Positions 23,029-32,118 of a DNA stretch of 64,000 nucleotides are shown piece by piece (within the stretch, counting starts at the first letter, position 1; every line of letters begins with the position of its first letter). The DNA is from Nocardioides currus (GTDB lineage Bacteria; Actinomycetota; Actinomycetes; Propionibacteriales; Nocardioidaceae): the NCBI RefSeq assembly GCF_003057875.1, contig NZ_PYXZ01000005.1, positions 1 through 64,000 of the forward strand, given 5' to 3'. The notes beneath the pieces are model-generated. The model did not search any database, was not told the origin of the DNA, and was given only the letters and a program-made list of their open reading frames with translations. The position numbers and the translations under genes are program-made.

Positions 23029-24815
23029 TTCGACTCCTCGTGGGCGGCCTGCTCGTAGGCGTTGACCAGCCGGGCGTAGGCGGGACTGCGGTCGAGCAGC
23101 TCGGCGTGCGTGCCGCGGTCGGCGATGGCGCCGTCGTCGAGGTGGATCACCTCGTCCGCGAGGCCGATCGTGGCCTTGCGGTAGGCGACGACGACCAGCG
23201 TGGTGTCGCTCGAGCCTGCCCGCAGGCTGGCGAGGATGCGCGCCTCCACCTCCGGGTCGACCGCCGAGGTGGCGTCGTCGAGGATCAGCAGCCGCGGGCG
23301 GCGTACGAGCGCACGGGCCAGGGAGATGCGCTGCCGCTGGCCGCCGGACAGCGACGTCCCGCGCTCCCCCAGCCGGGTGCCGAGTCCGTCGCCGAGCGCG
23401 GCGACGAACCCGTCGGCCTGCGCGTCGCGCAGAGCCGCCCAGACCTGCTCGTCGGGGATGTCGGCGCCGAGGGTGACGTTGCCGCGGACGGTGTCGTCGA
23501 AGAGGAACGCGGTCTGCGGGACCAGCGCCACCGACTCGGCGAGCGCGCCGGGGGCGAGGTCGCGCAGGTCGATCCCGTCGATGGTGACCTGCCCGGCGTC
23601 GGGGTCGACGAGGCGGGTCATCAGGCTGGTCAGGGTGCTCTTGCCGGAGGCGGTCGCACCGACCACCGCCACGGTGCGGCCGGGCTCCACGTCGAAGCTG
23701 ACCCCGGTCAGGAGGGGCGCGTCGGCGTCGTAGGCGTACTGCAGGCCGGCGACGTCGAGCCGGGCCCCGTGCTCGACGGCGGGGATGCGCCGATCGCCGT
23801 ACTCCATCGAGCCGGTGGCCGCGAGGACGGCCTCGGTCCGCCGGAAGCCGACCACGCTGCGCGGGAACTCGCCCAGCAGCCAGCCGATCGCCCGGATCGG
23901 GAAGGACACGATCGTGAGGAGGTAGGCCACGGTCACCACGTCGCCGGGGTCGGTGGCGCCGGTGGTCACCCGCTCGACGCCGACGGCCAGCACGACGAGG
24001 ACGCCGACGTTGGGCAGCGAGGCGAGCGTGGGGTCGAACGCCGCACGGATCCGGCCCGCCTTGATGTTGACGTCGCGCAGCTGGTCGGCCTTGGCGGCGA
24101 AGCGGGTCGTCTCCTCGGTCTCGCGCCCGAGCGTCTTGACGACCATGGCGCCGTCGAACGACTCGTGCGCGATCTCGCTGATCTCGGCGCGCAGGCCCTG
24201 GGCGCGCGTCATCAGCGGCGAGGCGAGCCGCTGGTAGGCCAGGTTGGCGATGACGACCGCGGGGAAGACGAGCAGCCCGACCAGCGCCATCACCACGTCG
24301 GCGAGCAGCATCTGGGCGACGGCGATCACCATCATCACGACCGTGCCGAGGGCCATCGGCAGCGGGGCGATCGGTCCCCATGCGGCCTCGACGTCGGAGT
24401 AGGCGTTGGAGAGGAGCTGTCCGGTCGGGTGCCGCTGGTGCCACTCCATCGGCAGCGCGAGGTACTGCCTCGTCACGGCCCGGCGCGTGTGGGCCTGCAT
24501 GCGGTACTGCATGATCCCGGCGCCGAGACGGCGCGCCACGATGCCGACCGCGCGCAGGATTGCGACCCCGACGAAGAGCCCGAGCACCGCCCAGAGCAGT
24601 CCCGCGCCGATCTCGCCGTCCTCGAAGGCGGGGATGACGACGTGGTCGGTCGACCAGCCCAGCACCCACGCGTCGGCGACGGTGAGCACCGCGAAGAGCA
24701 CCGACCCGAGGGTGGAGAGGGCAAAGATGCCCGGCTCCCGTCGGACGGCGTGGCCGAGCACGGCGAAGCCCTCGCGAGTGGTCGACCCCTGCAGCACTGC
24801 CTGATCGTCACTCAC
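23025..24815 (-). CDS. type I ABC exporter, first half of a pair
   Basis: About 596 residues from GTG 24815 (MSDDQAVLQG). The membrane domain is followed by an ATPase with Walker A GATASGKST, signature LSGGQRQ and Walker B LLILDDATSAVD, where Asp replaces the usual catalytic Glu. That replacement marks this as the degenerate site of a heterodimer with the protein encoded downstream. The DTTLVVVAYRKATIG switch region also departs from the consensus His. GTG 24815 has a GAGGAG upstream at a long spacing; ATG 24869 is an alternative. Confidence 0.9.
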   Translation of the reverse strand: MSDDQAVLQGSTTREGFAVLGHAVRREPGIFALSTLGSVLFAVLTVADAWVLGWSTDHVVIPAFEDGEIGAGLLWAVLGLFVGVAILRAVGIVARRLGAGIMQYRMQAHTRRAVTRQYLALPMEWHQRHPTGQLLSNAYSDVEAAWGPIAPLPMALGTVVMMVIAVAQMLLADVVMALVGLLVFPAVVIANLAYQRLASPLMTRAQGLRAEISEIAHESFDGAMVVKTLGRETEETTRFAAKADQLRDVNIKAGRIRAAFDPTLASLPNVGVLVVLAVGVERVTTGATDPGDVVTVAYLLTIVSFPIRAIGWLLGEFPRSVVGFRRTEAVLAATGSMEYGDRRIPAVEHGARLDVAGLQYAYDADAPLLTGVSFDVEPGRTVAVVGATASGKSTLTSLMTRLVDPDAGQVTIDGIDLRDLAPGALAESVALVPQTAFLFDDTVRGNVTLGADIPDEQVWAALRDAQADGFVAALGDGLGTRLGERGTSLSGGQRQRISLARALVRRPRLLILDDATSAVDPEVEARILASLRAGSSDTTLVVVAYRKATIGLADEVIHLDDGAIADRGTHAELLDRSPAYARLVNAYEQAAHEESK

Positions 24816-24929
24816 CCGTGGTTGCCCCGCTCCTCGTCGCTCGTCCGTGGTGCCCAACACCTCGACCATGCAGGTTATGCCTCGCCACCGACAGCCACGC
24901 AATCAAGAGCCGGCCGCTACGGTCTGACC

Positions 24930-25556
24930 ATGACCTCCTTCGCCCGGCGTGAGCGGCTCGCCCTGGCCGACCTCGCGGAGCAGCTCGGACCGGACACGCC
25001 GACGCTGTGCGGCGACTGGACCACCCGCGACCTGCTCACCCACCTGGTCGTGCGGGAGGGCAGCCCCGTCGGGTCGCCCGGCATCAAGGTGCCCTTCCTG
25101 GCGGGCCTCACCGACCGGGAGATGGCCCGCGTCGCCGACTGGGACTGGTCCGACATCCTCGAGCGCGTACGCCGCCCGCCACTGTGGAGCCCGTCCGCGA
25201 TCGGTCCCGTCGACTCGGTCGGCAACCTCGTCGAGATGTTCGTGCACCACGAGGACATCCGCCGCGGCTCGTCCGACTGGGAGTCGCGCGACTTGGACAA
25301 GGACGACGAGGACGCGCTGTGGCTGCCGCTGCGCACCCTCGGGCGGCTGATGGTCCGCAAGGCCGGCGTGCCGGTGACGCTCCAGCGCACCGACACCGGT
25401 TCGCGGGCGGTGCTGCGCCGCGGCCGTGGCGCGGTCGTCGCCGGGCTGCCGTCGGAGCTGGTGCTCTTCTGCTACGGCCGCGACCGGTCCCACGTCGAGC
25501 TGACCGGCGACGACGGGGCGATCACCGCGCTGCGCGCCTCCGAGCGCGGGCTCTAG
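24930..25556 (+). CDS. TIGR03085-family metal-binding protein
   Basis: A 208-residue protein of the mycothiol-dependent maleylpyruvate isomerase/DinB fold. MTSFARRERLALADLAEQLG opens it, TLCGDWTTRDLLTHLVVREG carries the first conserved His of the metal site, and MFVHHEDIRRGSSDW the second group. The C-terminal part reads PSELVLFCYGRDRSHVELTG, as in TIGR03085. The true substrate is not known; members are found in mycothiol-using actinobacteria. ATG 24930 is divergent from the ABC pair and ends just before the repeat region. Confidence 0.88.
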   Translation: MTSFARRERLALADLAEQLGPDTPTLCGDWTTRDLLTHLVVREGSPVGSPGIKVPFLAGLTDREMARVADWDWSDILERVRRPPLWSPSAIGPVDSVGNLVEMFVHHEDIRRGSSDWESRDLDKDDEDALWLPLRTLGRLMVRKAGVPVTLQRTDTGSRAVLRRGRGAVVAGLPSELVLFCYGRDRSHVELTGDDGAITALRASERGL

Positions 25557-25700
25557 CAGGCTCTAGCCTGCACGACCGACGGACCGAACGCGTCCACATG
25601 AGACGCGCACAGGCGCACCACGCGACGTACGACGACCGTTCCGTCCGTTCGTCGGGTGAGGGGTGATGCCCCGCGCCGGAGCCGAGCAGCCCGGTGGCGG

Positions 25701-26106
25701 TGTGTGAGCCACCTTCTCGACCGGCCAACTGTGGTTGATGCACCGGCATCCCACGTGTCTGGGGAGACACGCGCCCCGGCGGTGTGTGAGCCACCTTCTC
25801 GACCGGCCAACTGTGGTTGATGCACCGGCATCCCACGTGTCTGGGGAGACACGCGCCCCGGCGGTGTGTGAGCCACCTTCTCGACCGGCCAACTGTGGTT
25901 GATGCACCGGCATCCCACGTGTCTGGGGAGACACGCGCCCCGGCGGTGTGTGAGCCACCTTCTCGACCGGCCAACTGTGGTTGATGCACCGGCATCCCAC
26001 GTGTCTGGGGAGACACGCGCCCCGGCGGTGTGTGAGCCACCTTCTCGACCGGCCAACTGTGGTTCACGCACCGGCACCCACGTGTCTGGGGAGACGCGGT
26101 TCCCGG
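25701..26106. repeat. 82-bp tandem repeat, five copies
   Basis: Copies begin at 25701, 25783, 25865, 25947 and 26029. The first four look identical; the fifth has diverged in its second half. Each unit carries CGTGTCT GGGG AGACACG, a 7-bp perfect hairpin, plus a CCAACTGTGGTTGATGCACC segment. Because 82 is not a multiple of three, the frame shifts by one each copy, yet open frames run through on both strands, so open reading here is not evidence for coding. The stretch 25557-25700 before it holds no gene I can support. It lies between convergent gene ends. Confidence 0.9.
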
Positions 26107-26108
26107 CG

Positions 26109-26858
26109 CTAGGCGCGGATCCGCGACAGGAACGCGCGCGTGCGCTCCTGCTGCGGGTCGCCGATGACCTGGGCCGGCGTGCCGGTCTCGTGCACGACGC
26201 CGTCGTGCAGGAAGCAGACGGTGTCGGCGACGTCGCGGGCGAAGCCCATCTCGTGGGTGTTGAGCACCATCGTCACGCCCTCCGACTTCAGGTCGGAGAG
26301 CAGGTCGAGCACCTCGCCGACCAGCTCGGGGTCGAGGGCCGAGGTCACCTCGTCGAGCAGCATCAGCCGTGGGTTGGCCACGAGCGCGCGAGCGATGGCG
26401 ACGCGCTGCTGCTGCCCGCCCGACAGGTCGTCGGGACGTGCCTTCGACTTCTCGGCCAGGCCGACCCGGTCCAGCATCGCCAGCCCTCGCTGGTCGGCTT
26501 CGGCCGACGAGACGCCGTGCACCTTGCGCAGGGCCAGCGTCACGTTGCCGAGCACGCTCAGGTGCGGGAACAGGTTGTAGGACTGGAACACGAGTCCCAT
26601 CCGCGAACGCACCTCGTCGCCGTTCACCCGCGGGTCCGTGATGTCCTCGCCCTCGAAGGTGATGACGCCGTCGTCCACGGTCTCGAGCAGGTTGGCGCAG
26701 CGCAGCAGCGTCGACTTGCCCGACCCGGACGCACCGATCAGCACCACGCACTCGCCCCGGTCGACCGTCAGGTCGACACCGCTGAGCACCACGTTGGCGC
26801 CGAACGCCTTGCGGACGCCGGCCATCTCCAGGACCGTCTCGCTCGTCGGCTCGCTCAC
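26109..26858 (-). CDS. polar amino-acid ABC transporter ATP-binding protein
   Basis: A 249-residue GlnQ/HisP-type ATPase. Walker A is GASGSGKST, the Q-loop is VFQSYNLFPH, the signature is LSGGQQQR, and Walker B reads LMLLDEVTSALD, with Val in place of the usual Pro, as in many GlnQ homologues. It powers the permease encoded upstream. The GTG at 26858 overlaps the permease stop by GTGA and gives the standard length; the longer open frame is rejected. Its stop lies three bases from the end of the tandem repeat. Confidence 0.94.
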   Translation of the reverse strand: MSEPTSETVLEMAGVRKAFGANVVLSGVDLTVDRGECVVLIGASGSGKSTLLRCANLLETVDDGVITFEGEDITDPRVNGDEVRSRMGLVFQSYNLFPHLSVLGNVTLALRKVHGVSSAEADQRGLAMLDRVGLAEKSKARPDDLSGGQQQRVAIARALVANPRLMLLDEVTSALDPELVGEVLDLLSDLKSEGVTMVLNTHEMGFARDVADTVCFLHDGVVHETGTPAQVIGDPQQERTRAFLSRIRA

Positions 26859-27721
26859 ATCATCCCCCCGGCGCCGTGGAAGCCCTGCTTGCGGGCGAAC
26901 CAGTCCGTCAGCCGCGCCATCGGCACGGTCAGGCAGATGAACAGGAAGCCGGCCACGACGTACGGCGTGTAGTTGAAGTCCTTCGCGGTCTCGATCTGCG
27001 CCGCGCGGATCGCGTCGATGACCGTGCCGAGCACGGCGATCAGGCCGGAGTCCTTCTGCAGCGAGACCAGGTCGTTCATCAGCGCAGGCAGCACCCGCCG
27101 CCACGCCTGCGGCAGCACCACGTGCCGCAGCGTCTGGGCGTAGGTCAGCCCGAGCGCGCGCCCGGCGAGCCGCTGCGAGGTGTGCACCGACTCGATGCCG
27201 GCGCGGAACACCTCGGCGACGTACGCCGAGTAGGACAGCACCAGGGACGCGCAGCCCCAGAACAGGGCGCTGCGCGGGAGACCGGACAGGTCGAGGGCCG
27301 GCCCGCCGAAGCCGAGCAGGAAGATCACGAGCAGCAGCGGGAGGCCACGGAACACGTCGACGTACATCGTGCCGATGAGCCGCAGCGGGAACGCGATCGG
27401 GCCGCGGGTCGTGCGCATCACCGCGATGGTCAGGCTGACGACGACGATGGCGACCGCCGAGATCACCATGATCTTGACGTTCATCCAGAGCCCGGCCAGC
27501 ACCGCGGGGAACGAGTCGACCGCCTTTCCTGCGTCGAAGTACGTCTCGTGCACCCGCTCCCAGCCGGGCGAGCTGACCACGAGCCCACCCACCACGCCCA
27601 GCACGACCAGCGTGCTCGCCGCGGCGATCGCCGCGCTGCGCACTGTCTGGCGGCGCCGATAGCTCTCGCGCTCGAGCTGGACCGCGGACGGCCGCCAGCC
27701 GTCCACGGCCGATCTGCTCAT
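26855..27721 (-). CDS. polar amino-acid ABC transporter permease
   Basis: A 288-residue permease of the HisM/GlnP type. The cytoplasmic coupling segment VFRAGIESVHTSQRLAGRAL, with the EAA-like AGRALGLTY that follows, contacts the ATPase. About five membrane helices surround it, and VFRGLPLLLVIFLLGFGG is the conserved start of the TMD. There is only one permease gene, so it probably forms a homodimer. ATG 27721 overlaps the stop of the binding-protein gene by ATGA. Confidence 0.93.
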   Translation of the reverse strand: MSRSAVDGWRPSAVQLERESYRRRQTVRSAAIAAASTLVVLGVVGGLVVSSPGWERVHETYFDAGKAVDSFPAVLAGLWMNVKIMVISAVAIVVVSLTIAVMRTTRGPIAFPLRLIGTMYVDVFRGLPLLLVIFLLGFGGPALDLSGLPRSALFWGCASLVLSYSAYVAEVFRAGIESVHTSQRLAGRALGLTYAQTLRHVVLPQAWRRVLPALMNDLVSLQKDSGLIAVLGTVIDAIRAAQIETAKDFNYTPYVVAGFLFICLTVPMARLTDWFARKQGFHGAGGMM

Positions 27722-28617
27722 CAGGAGAGCTCGGGAGCGCCCTGCTGCTCCAGCCACTCGGAGGCGATGTCGTCGAGGGTGCCGTCCTCGCGCAGCGTGT
27801 CGACGGCCTGGCTCACGCAGTCGGTCAGCGGGCTGTCCTTGTCGAGCACCGCACCGAACTGCTCGACGTCGCCGTCCGGCAGCGGCAGCTGGCCGACGAT
27901 CGTGCCCTCGTCGAGCTGGACCGCTGTCATGTAGTAGGCCGTCGGCAGGTCGACGACGATGCCGTCGATCTGCCCGTTCTTGAGGGCCTGGACCGCCTGG
28001 TCGTTGGTGTCGAACGCGGCCGCCTGCTCGGAGGTGCCGATCTGGTCGGAGATCGCGGTGTAGCTGGTGGTGCCGACCTGCGCGCCGAGCCTGGCGTCGG
28101 CGAGGTCGGCCAGCGAGGTCGCACCGTCGATGGCGCTGCCCTTGTTGGTGATGACGGTCTGGCGCACGTCGTAGTAGCCGCTGGAGAAGTCGACGGCCTT
28201 GCGGCGCTGCTCGGTGATCGAGACCTGGTTGAGGTCGAGGTCGAACTTCTTCTCCCCCGGGCTGACCACCGCGTTGAACGGGACGGTGACCCAGGTGACC
28301 TCGTCGTCGGAGTAGCCGAGCTGCTCGGCGATCGCGTAGGCCACCGCGGACTCGTAGCCCTCACCGTTGGTCGGGTCGTCGTCGACGAACCACGGCGAGT
28401 AGGCCGGGGAGTCGGTGCCGATGGTCAGGGTGCCGGCGGTCAGGGTCTGGAGCCCGTCCTTGGCGCACGCGTCGGCGTCGGGCGTCGAGCTGCTCTCGTC
28501 GGCGGTGGTGCTGTCGACGGCGTCGTCGGCCTCGTCGCGCGGCGCGCCGCACGCGGTCAGTGCAAGGAGCAGGGCGAGCGGGACGGTGGCGGCGAGGGTG
28601 CGGGGGATCGTGCGCAT
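27721..28617 (-). CDS. polar amino-acid-binding lipoprotein
   Basis: A 298-residue SBP_bac_3-type solute-binding protein. The signal peptide ends LLALTACG, a lipobox, so the mature protein is lipid-anchored. An acidic Ser/Thr/Asp linker follows. YSPWFVDDDPTNGEGYESAV and VDFSSGYYDVRQTVIT are the two typical lobes of amino-acid binders. It delivers the ligand to the permease and ATPase encoded next. It is the first gene of a three-gene importer operon; the ligand (Glu, Gln, His or similar) cannot be told from sequence. Confidence 0.93.
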   Translation of the reverse strand: MRTIPRTLAATVPLALLLALTACGAPRDEADDAVDSTTADESSSTPDADACAKDGLQTLTAGTLTIGTDSPAYSPWFVDDDPTNGEGYESAVAYAIAEQLGYSDDEVTWVTVPFNAVVSPGEKKFDLDLNQVSITEQRRKAVDFSSGYYDVRQTVITNKGSAIDGATSLADLADARLGAQVGTTSYTAISDQIGTSEQAAAFDTNDQAVQALKNGQIDGIVVDLPTAYYMTAVQLDEGTIVGQLPLPDGDVEQFGAVLDKDSPLTDCVSQAVDTLREDGTLDDIASEWLEQQGAPELS

Positions 28618-28661
28618 GGGGGGGAATCGTAGGTCCCCTCAACCCACGGGTAGTACACATC

Positions 28662-29420
28662 TCAACGAACGGCGTGACCGGCGCGCGCCAGGCCGTCCTT
28701 GACCTCGCTGATCCGCAGGGTGCCGAAGTGGAAGACCGTGGCGGCGAGCACCGCGTCCGCACCGGCGTCGACGGCCTGGGCGAAGTGCTCGACCGACCCG
28801 GCACCGCCGCTGGCGATGACGGGGATGGTCACCTCGCGGCGTACGGCGCGGATCAGCTCGAGGTCGAAGCCGTCCTGCGTCCCGTCGGCATCCATCGCGT
28901 TGAGCAGGATCTCGCCGGCACCGAGCTCGGCGGCGCGCGCCGCCCACTCGATCGCATCGAGGCCGGCGCTCTTGCGGCCGCCGTGGGTGGTGACCTCGAA
29001 CCCGGACCCGGTGTCGGCTCGGCGCGCGTCGACCGAGAGGACGAGGACCTGGTTGCCGAAGCGGTCGGCGACCTCGGCGATGAGCTCGGGGCGGTGGATC
29101 GCGGCGGTGTTCATCGCCACCTTGTCGGCCCCGGCGCGCAGCAGCCGGTCGACGTCCTCGACGCTGCCGACTCCCCCGCCGACGGTCAGCGGGATGAAGA
29201 CCTCCTCGGCGCAGCGGGAGACGACCTCCATCGTCGTCGCGCGCCCCTCGTGTGAGGCCGAGATGTCGAGGAAGGTCAACTCGTCGGCGCCCTCCGCGTC
29301 GTAGGTGCGGGCCAGCTCGACCGGGTCGCCGGCGTCGCGCAGCTCGGTGAAGTTGATGCCCTTGACGACCCGCCCGCCGTCGACGTCGAGGCACGGGATC
29401 ACCCGGACGGCGAGGCTCAT
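28662..29420 (-). CDS. hisF: imidazole glycerol phosphate synthase, cyclase subunit
   Basis: Forms the imidazole ring of histidine from PRFAR and ammonia, giving IGP and AICAR. A 252-residue (beta/alpha)8 barrel with catalytic Asp near residue 11 ([15 protein letters not shown]) and a second one in [38 protein letters not shown] is a phosphate-binding segment. It works with HisH, encoded 4.5 kb upstream. ATG 29420 overlaps the priA stop. Confidence 0.97.
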   Translation of the reverse strand: MSLAVRVIPCLDVDGGRVVKGINFTELRDAGDPVELARTYDAEGADELTFLDISASHEGRATTMEVVSRCAEEVFIPLTVGGGVGSVEDVDRLLRAGADKVAMNTAAIHRPELIAEVADRFGNQVLVLSVDARRADTGSGFEVTTHGGRKSAGLDAIEWAARAAELGAGEILLNAMDADGTQDGFDLELIRAVRREVTIPVIASGGAGSVEHFAQAVDAGADAVLAATVFHFGTLRISEVKDGLARAGHAVR

Positions 29421-30154
29421 GGCGTCACGCCCTTCGTGAGCGCCAGCGCGTCCTCGAGGGTGAAGCGGCCCTCGTAGAGCGCGGTCCCGGCGATGGCGCC
29501 CTCCACGCCGATCGGGACGAGGCCCATCAGCGCCTCGATGTCGGCCAGCGTCGTGACTCCGCCGCTGGCCACGACCGGTCGGTCCGTCGCCGCGCAGACG
29601 TCGCCGAGGAGCTGGAGGTTGGGGCCTTGGAGCATGCCGTCCTTGTCGACGTCCGTGACGACGTACCGGGCACAGCCCTCGCCGTCGAGACGGGCGAGCA
29701 CCTCGTAGAGGTCGCCGCCGTCGCGGGTCCAGCCCCGCGCCGACAGGGTGCGGCCACGGACGTCGAGGGCGACGGCCACGCGATCGCCGTACGTCGCGAT
29801 CGCGCGTGCGCACCACTCGGGGTGCTCGAGCGCGGCGGTGCCGATGTTGACGCGGCGCGCGCCGGTGGCCATCGCCGCCTCGAGCGACTCGTCGTCGCGG
29901 ATGCCGCCGCTCATCTCGACGTGGATGTCCAGGGTGCCGACGATCTGCGCCTGGAGCTCGCGGTTGGTGCCGTGGCCGAAGGCGCCGTCGAGGTCGACGA
30001 GATGGAGCCACTCCGCGCCCGCCTCCTGCCAGCGCAGCGCCGCCTCGACCGGGTCGCCGAAGCGCTTCTCCGAGCCGTCGACGCCCTGGACGAGCTGGAC
30101 GGCCTGGCCGCCCTTGATGTCCACGGCAGGCAGCAGCTCGAGGTAGTCGCTCAT
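29417..30154 (-). CDS. priA: phosphoribosyl isomerase A (HisA/TrpF, PriA)
   Basis: Isomerises ProFAR to PRFAR for histidine, and in actinobacteria usually also PRA to CdRP for tryptophan. A 245-residue (beta/alpha)8 barrel with the catalytic Asp at the first strand ([15 protein letters not shown]) and [16 protein letters not shown] as the second acid-bearing strand. [13 protein letters not shown] is the phosphate-binding part. The PriA type is called from the actinobacterial context and the fit to PriA lengths; the dual activity is an inference. No trpF lies in the window. The stop overlaps hisF by ATGA. Confidence 0.95.
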   Translation of the reverse strand: MSDYLELLPAVDIKGGQAVQLVQGVDGSEKRFGDPVEAALRWQEAGAEWLHLVDLDGAFGHGTNRELQAQIVGTLDIHVEMSGGIRDDESLEAAMATGARRVNIGTAALEHPEWCARAIATYGDRVAVALDVRGRTLSARGWTRDGGDLYEVLARLDGEGCARYVVTDVDKDGMLQGPNLQLLGDVCAATDRPVVASGGVTTLADIEALMGLVPIGVEGAIAGTALYEGRFTLEDALALTKGVTP

Positions 30155-30259
30155 GCCCGTGATCCTAGGAGCCGGGCGGTCCCCACCCGGCGGGACGGCA
30201 CCGGCGCGAGACACTGCAGAGACATGCATCGCGCCGGCCGCCCGCCACTGCGTGACGTT

Positions 30260-31984
30260 CTAGTGGCCGTGCCTCCTGCGCATCGGCAGGTCGTAGGCGA
30301 TGCCGTCCATGGGGTACGTCGCACTGATGCCCATCGCCCGCAGGATGGTCGGCATGATGTCGACCGAGCGGACCTCGGACCGCAGGTCGTGGCTGGAGAC
30401 GCCGCCCCCGGCGAACACGATCGGGATCTGCTGGGCGGCCCGCTGGATGCCGCCGTGGTCGCCGGCGACGGAGTAGGTCGTGTCGTCGGGCAGCGTGGCG
30501 ATCAGGTCCGGGCCGTAGTCGGCCGCCTCGGTGTCGACCAGCTCCTGCGCCTTGCGCACGAACCACGACCGCTCACCACCGGAGCGCATCCGGTCCCATC
30601 GCACCGGCGAGACCCGGTCGAAGTGGTCGCCGTCCCGACGCCACACGGCGGTCACCGCCTCCATCGTCGCCATGGCCGCCGCGGCATCGTCGACCTCGGC
30701 CGGCGACTGGTCCTTGAGCCACACCCGGAGCATCGAGTCGCTGTAGGACAGCCCGACGTTGCCGGTCGCGACCAGGGGCGCCAGCGCGTCCTGCGGCTGG
30801 GTGTAGGCCGTGTCGTTCTCGGGGTCGCCGTAGTACCAGTTGTTGTAGCCGTAGTCGCGGGTGGCGACGGACTTGCCGTAGAAGTGGGTGCCGGCGACCG
30901 ACCCGTGGTCGGCGGTCAGCACGACCAGGGTGTCGTCGATCTCGCCCTGGGCCTCGAGCTCGGCCATGATCTTGCCGACCTGGCGGTCCGCCTCCGCGGT
31001 GGCGGCGGCCATGTGCGTCATCGGGTCACCGTCGGTGCCGGTCGGGCCCGGGTCCGTCACGCCGCCCCACATGTGCGCCGCCTTGTCGACGCCGGGCAGA
31101 GTCACGAAGATGCCGTTCCAGCTGGCTTCGTTGCGCATCACCTCGACGGCAGCGTCGGCGGCCCACACGTCGCCGCCGGGGTGGGCCGGGTCCTTGCCCG
31201 TGACGTAGCGGTCGCTGTCGAGCGGGTAGAGGATCGCGGGCAGCTTCGCGGTGTCGTAGGCGTACGTCGGGTAGCCGCTGTGCACCCAGAAGCGGCTGCA
31301 CGGCTCACCGAGGATGTAGGACGGCACGTTGATCCCGACCGGCTTGCGCCACGAGCCGCCCGTCGTGCACTCCGGGCCGCTGCCGAACGTGATGAGCGAG
31401 TCGGAGCCCGCGCCGCCGAACGCGTAGGCGGCATAGCCCTTGGGGCTGATGGTGAAGGTCTTCGCCGTCGGGTCGGCGGCCGCGAGGTAGTCGGCGAGCT
31501 TCGGGTAGCCGGCCGCCTGCTGGAGCTTGAAGAGGTCGGTGGTGGCGTTGCTGGTGATGTAGAGCTGGTCGGGGTTGAGCGGCTCGGGATCGCCGAGGAT
31601 GCCGTCGACGTCGCGGTAGCCCTCGTCGGTCCATCCCATGTGCTTGGGCAGCTGGCCCGAGGTGATGACGTTGTGGGTGACGACGGTGACCGACCCGGTG
31701 TGGCCCAGGTAGGCGCGCGGCGTGTCGACGCCGTCCTTCATCAGCGCCTCGATGTTGCGCATGTCGTAGCGGTCGACGATCTCCTTGCTCAGCGAGTCGA
31801 CGACGATGATCACGACCTTCGTCGGCCGGTCGACCTGCCCGTGCCCGCCGTGACCGCCGTGCCCACCTGGTCCGTGGCCGCCTCCGCCACCACCCGCCGT
31901 CGCCTCCGACTGGGCGCCGAGGCCGGTGAGGACGAGCGCGGCGGCGGTCGCGACGGCGAGCATGCGGGCACGGATGTGGGCCAT
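30260..31984 (-). CDS. secreted alkaline-phosphatase-superfamily protein
   Basis: A 574-residue exported hydrolase of the alkaline phosphatase superfamily. After the signal peptide (VATAAALVLTGLGAQSEA) comes a Gly/His-rich run (GPGGHGGHGGHGQ) that may bind metal. KVVIIVVDSLSKEIVDRY carries the first metal Asp, a Thr in the GHTGSVTVVTHNVITSG stretch is the probable nucleophile, and VVLTADHGSVAG and SVAGDHGGIQ supply later metal ligands. GGGAGGG precedes ATG 31984. It may be a phosphodiesterase or phosphonoacetate-hydrolase-like enzyme; the substrate is unknown. It interrupts the his genes. Confidence 0.85.
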   Translation of the reverse strand: MAHIRARMLAVATAAALVLTGLGAQSEATAGGGGGGHGPGGHGGHGGHGQVDRPTKVVIIVVDSLSKEIVDRYDMRNIEALMKDGVDTPRAYLGHTGSVTVVTHNVITSGQLPKHMGWTDEGYRDVDGILGDPEPLNPDQLYITSNATTDLFKLQQAAGYPKLADYLAAADPTAKTFTISPKGYAAYAFGGAGSDSLITFGSGPECTTGGSWRKPVGINVPSYILGEPCSRFWVHSGYPTYAYDTAKLPAILYPLDSDRYVTGKDPAHPGGDVWAADAAVEVMRNEASWNGIFVTLPGVDKAAHMWGGVTDPGPTGTDGDPMTHMAAATAEADRQVGKIMAELEAQGEIDDTLVVLTADHGSVAGTHFYGKSVATRDYGYNNWYYGDPENDTAYTQPQDALAPLVATGNVGLSYSDSMLRVWLKDQSPAEVDDAAAAMATMEAVTAVWRRDGDHFDRVSPVRWDRMRSGGERSWFVRKAQELVDTEAADYGPDLIATLPDDTTYSVAGDHGGIQRAAQQIPIVFAGGGVSSHDLRSEVRSVDIMPTILRAMGISATYPMDGIAYDLPMRRRHGH

Positions 31985-32118
31985 GGTGAGTCCCTCCCGG
32001 CGCGGCTGCACTGCCGCGAACCGTGCAGCGAACGTAAGCCGGGTGAAATGCCGCGGGCAATCCCCCGGGCGGGGTACGTCGCCGGATCGAGCGCGGCATC
32101 GCGTGGAAGGATCGGGAC

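Noticed and set aside
25553..26077. 174-residue protein encoded across the tandem repeat
   Set aside because: It has an 82-residue period that follows only from the DNA repeat, no ribosome site, and equally open frames on the other strand.
25701..26106. CRISPR array
   Set aside because: The copies follow each other directly without unique spacers, the unit is 82 bp, and no cas genes are nearby.
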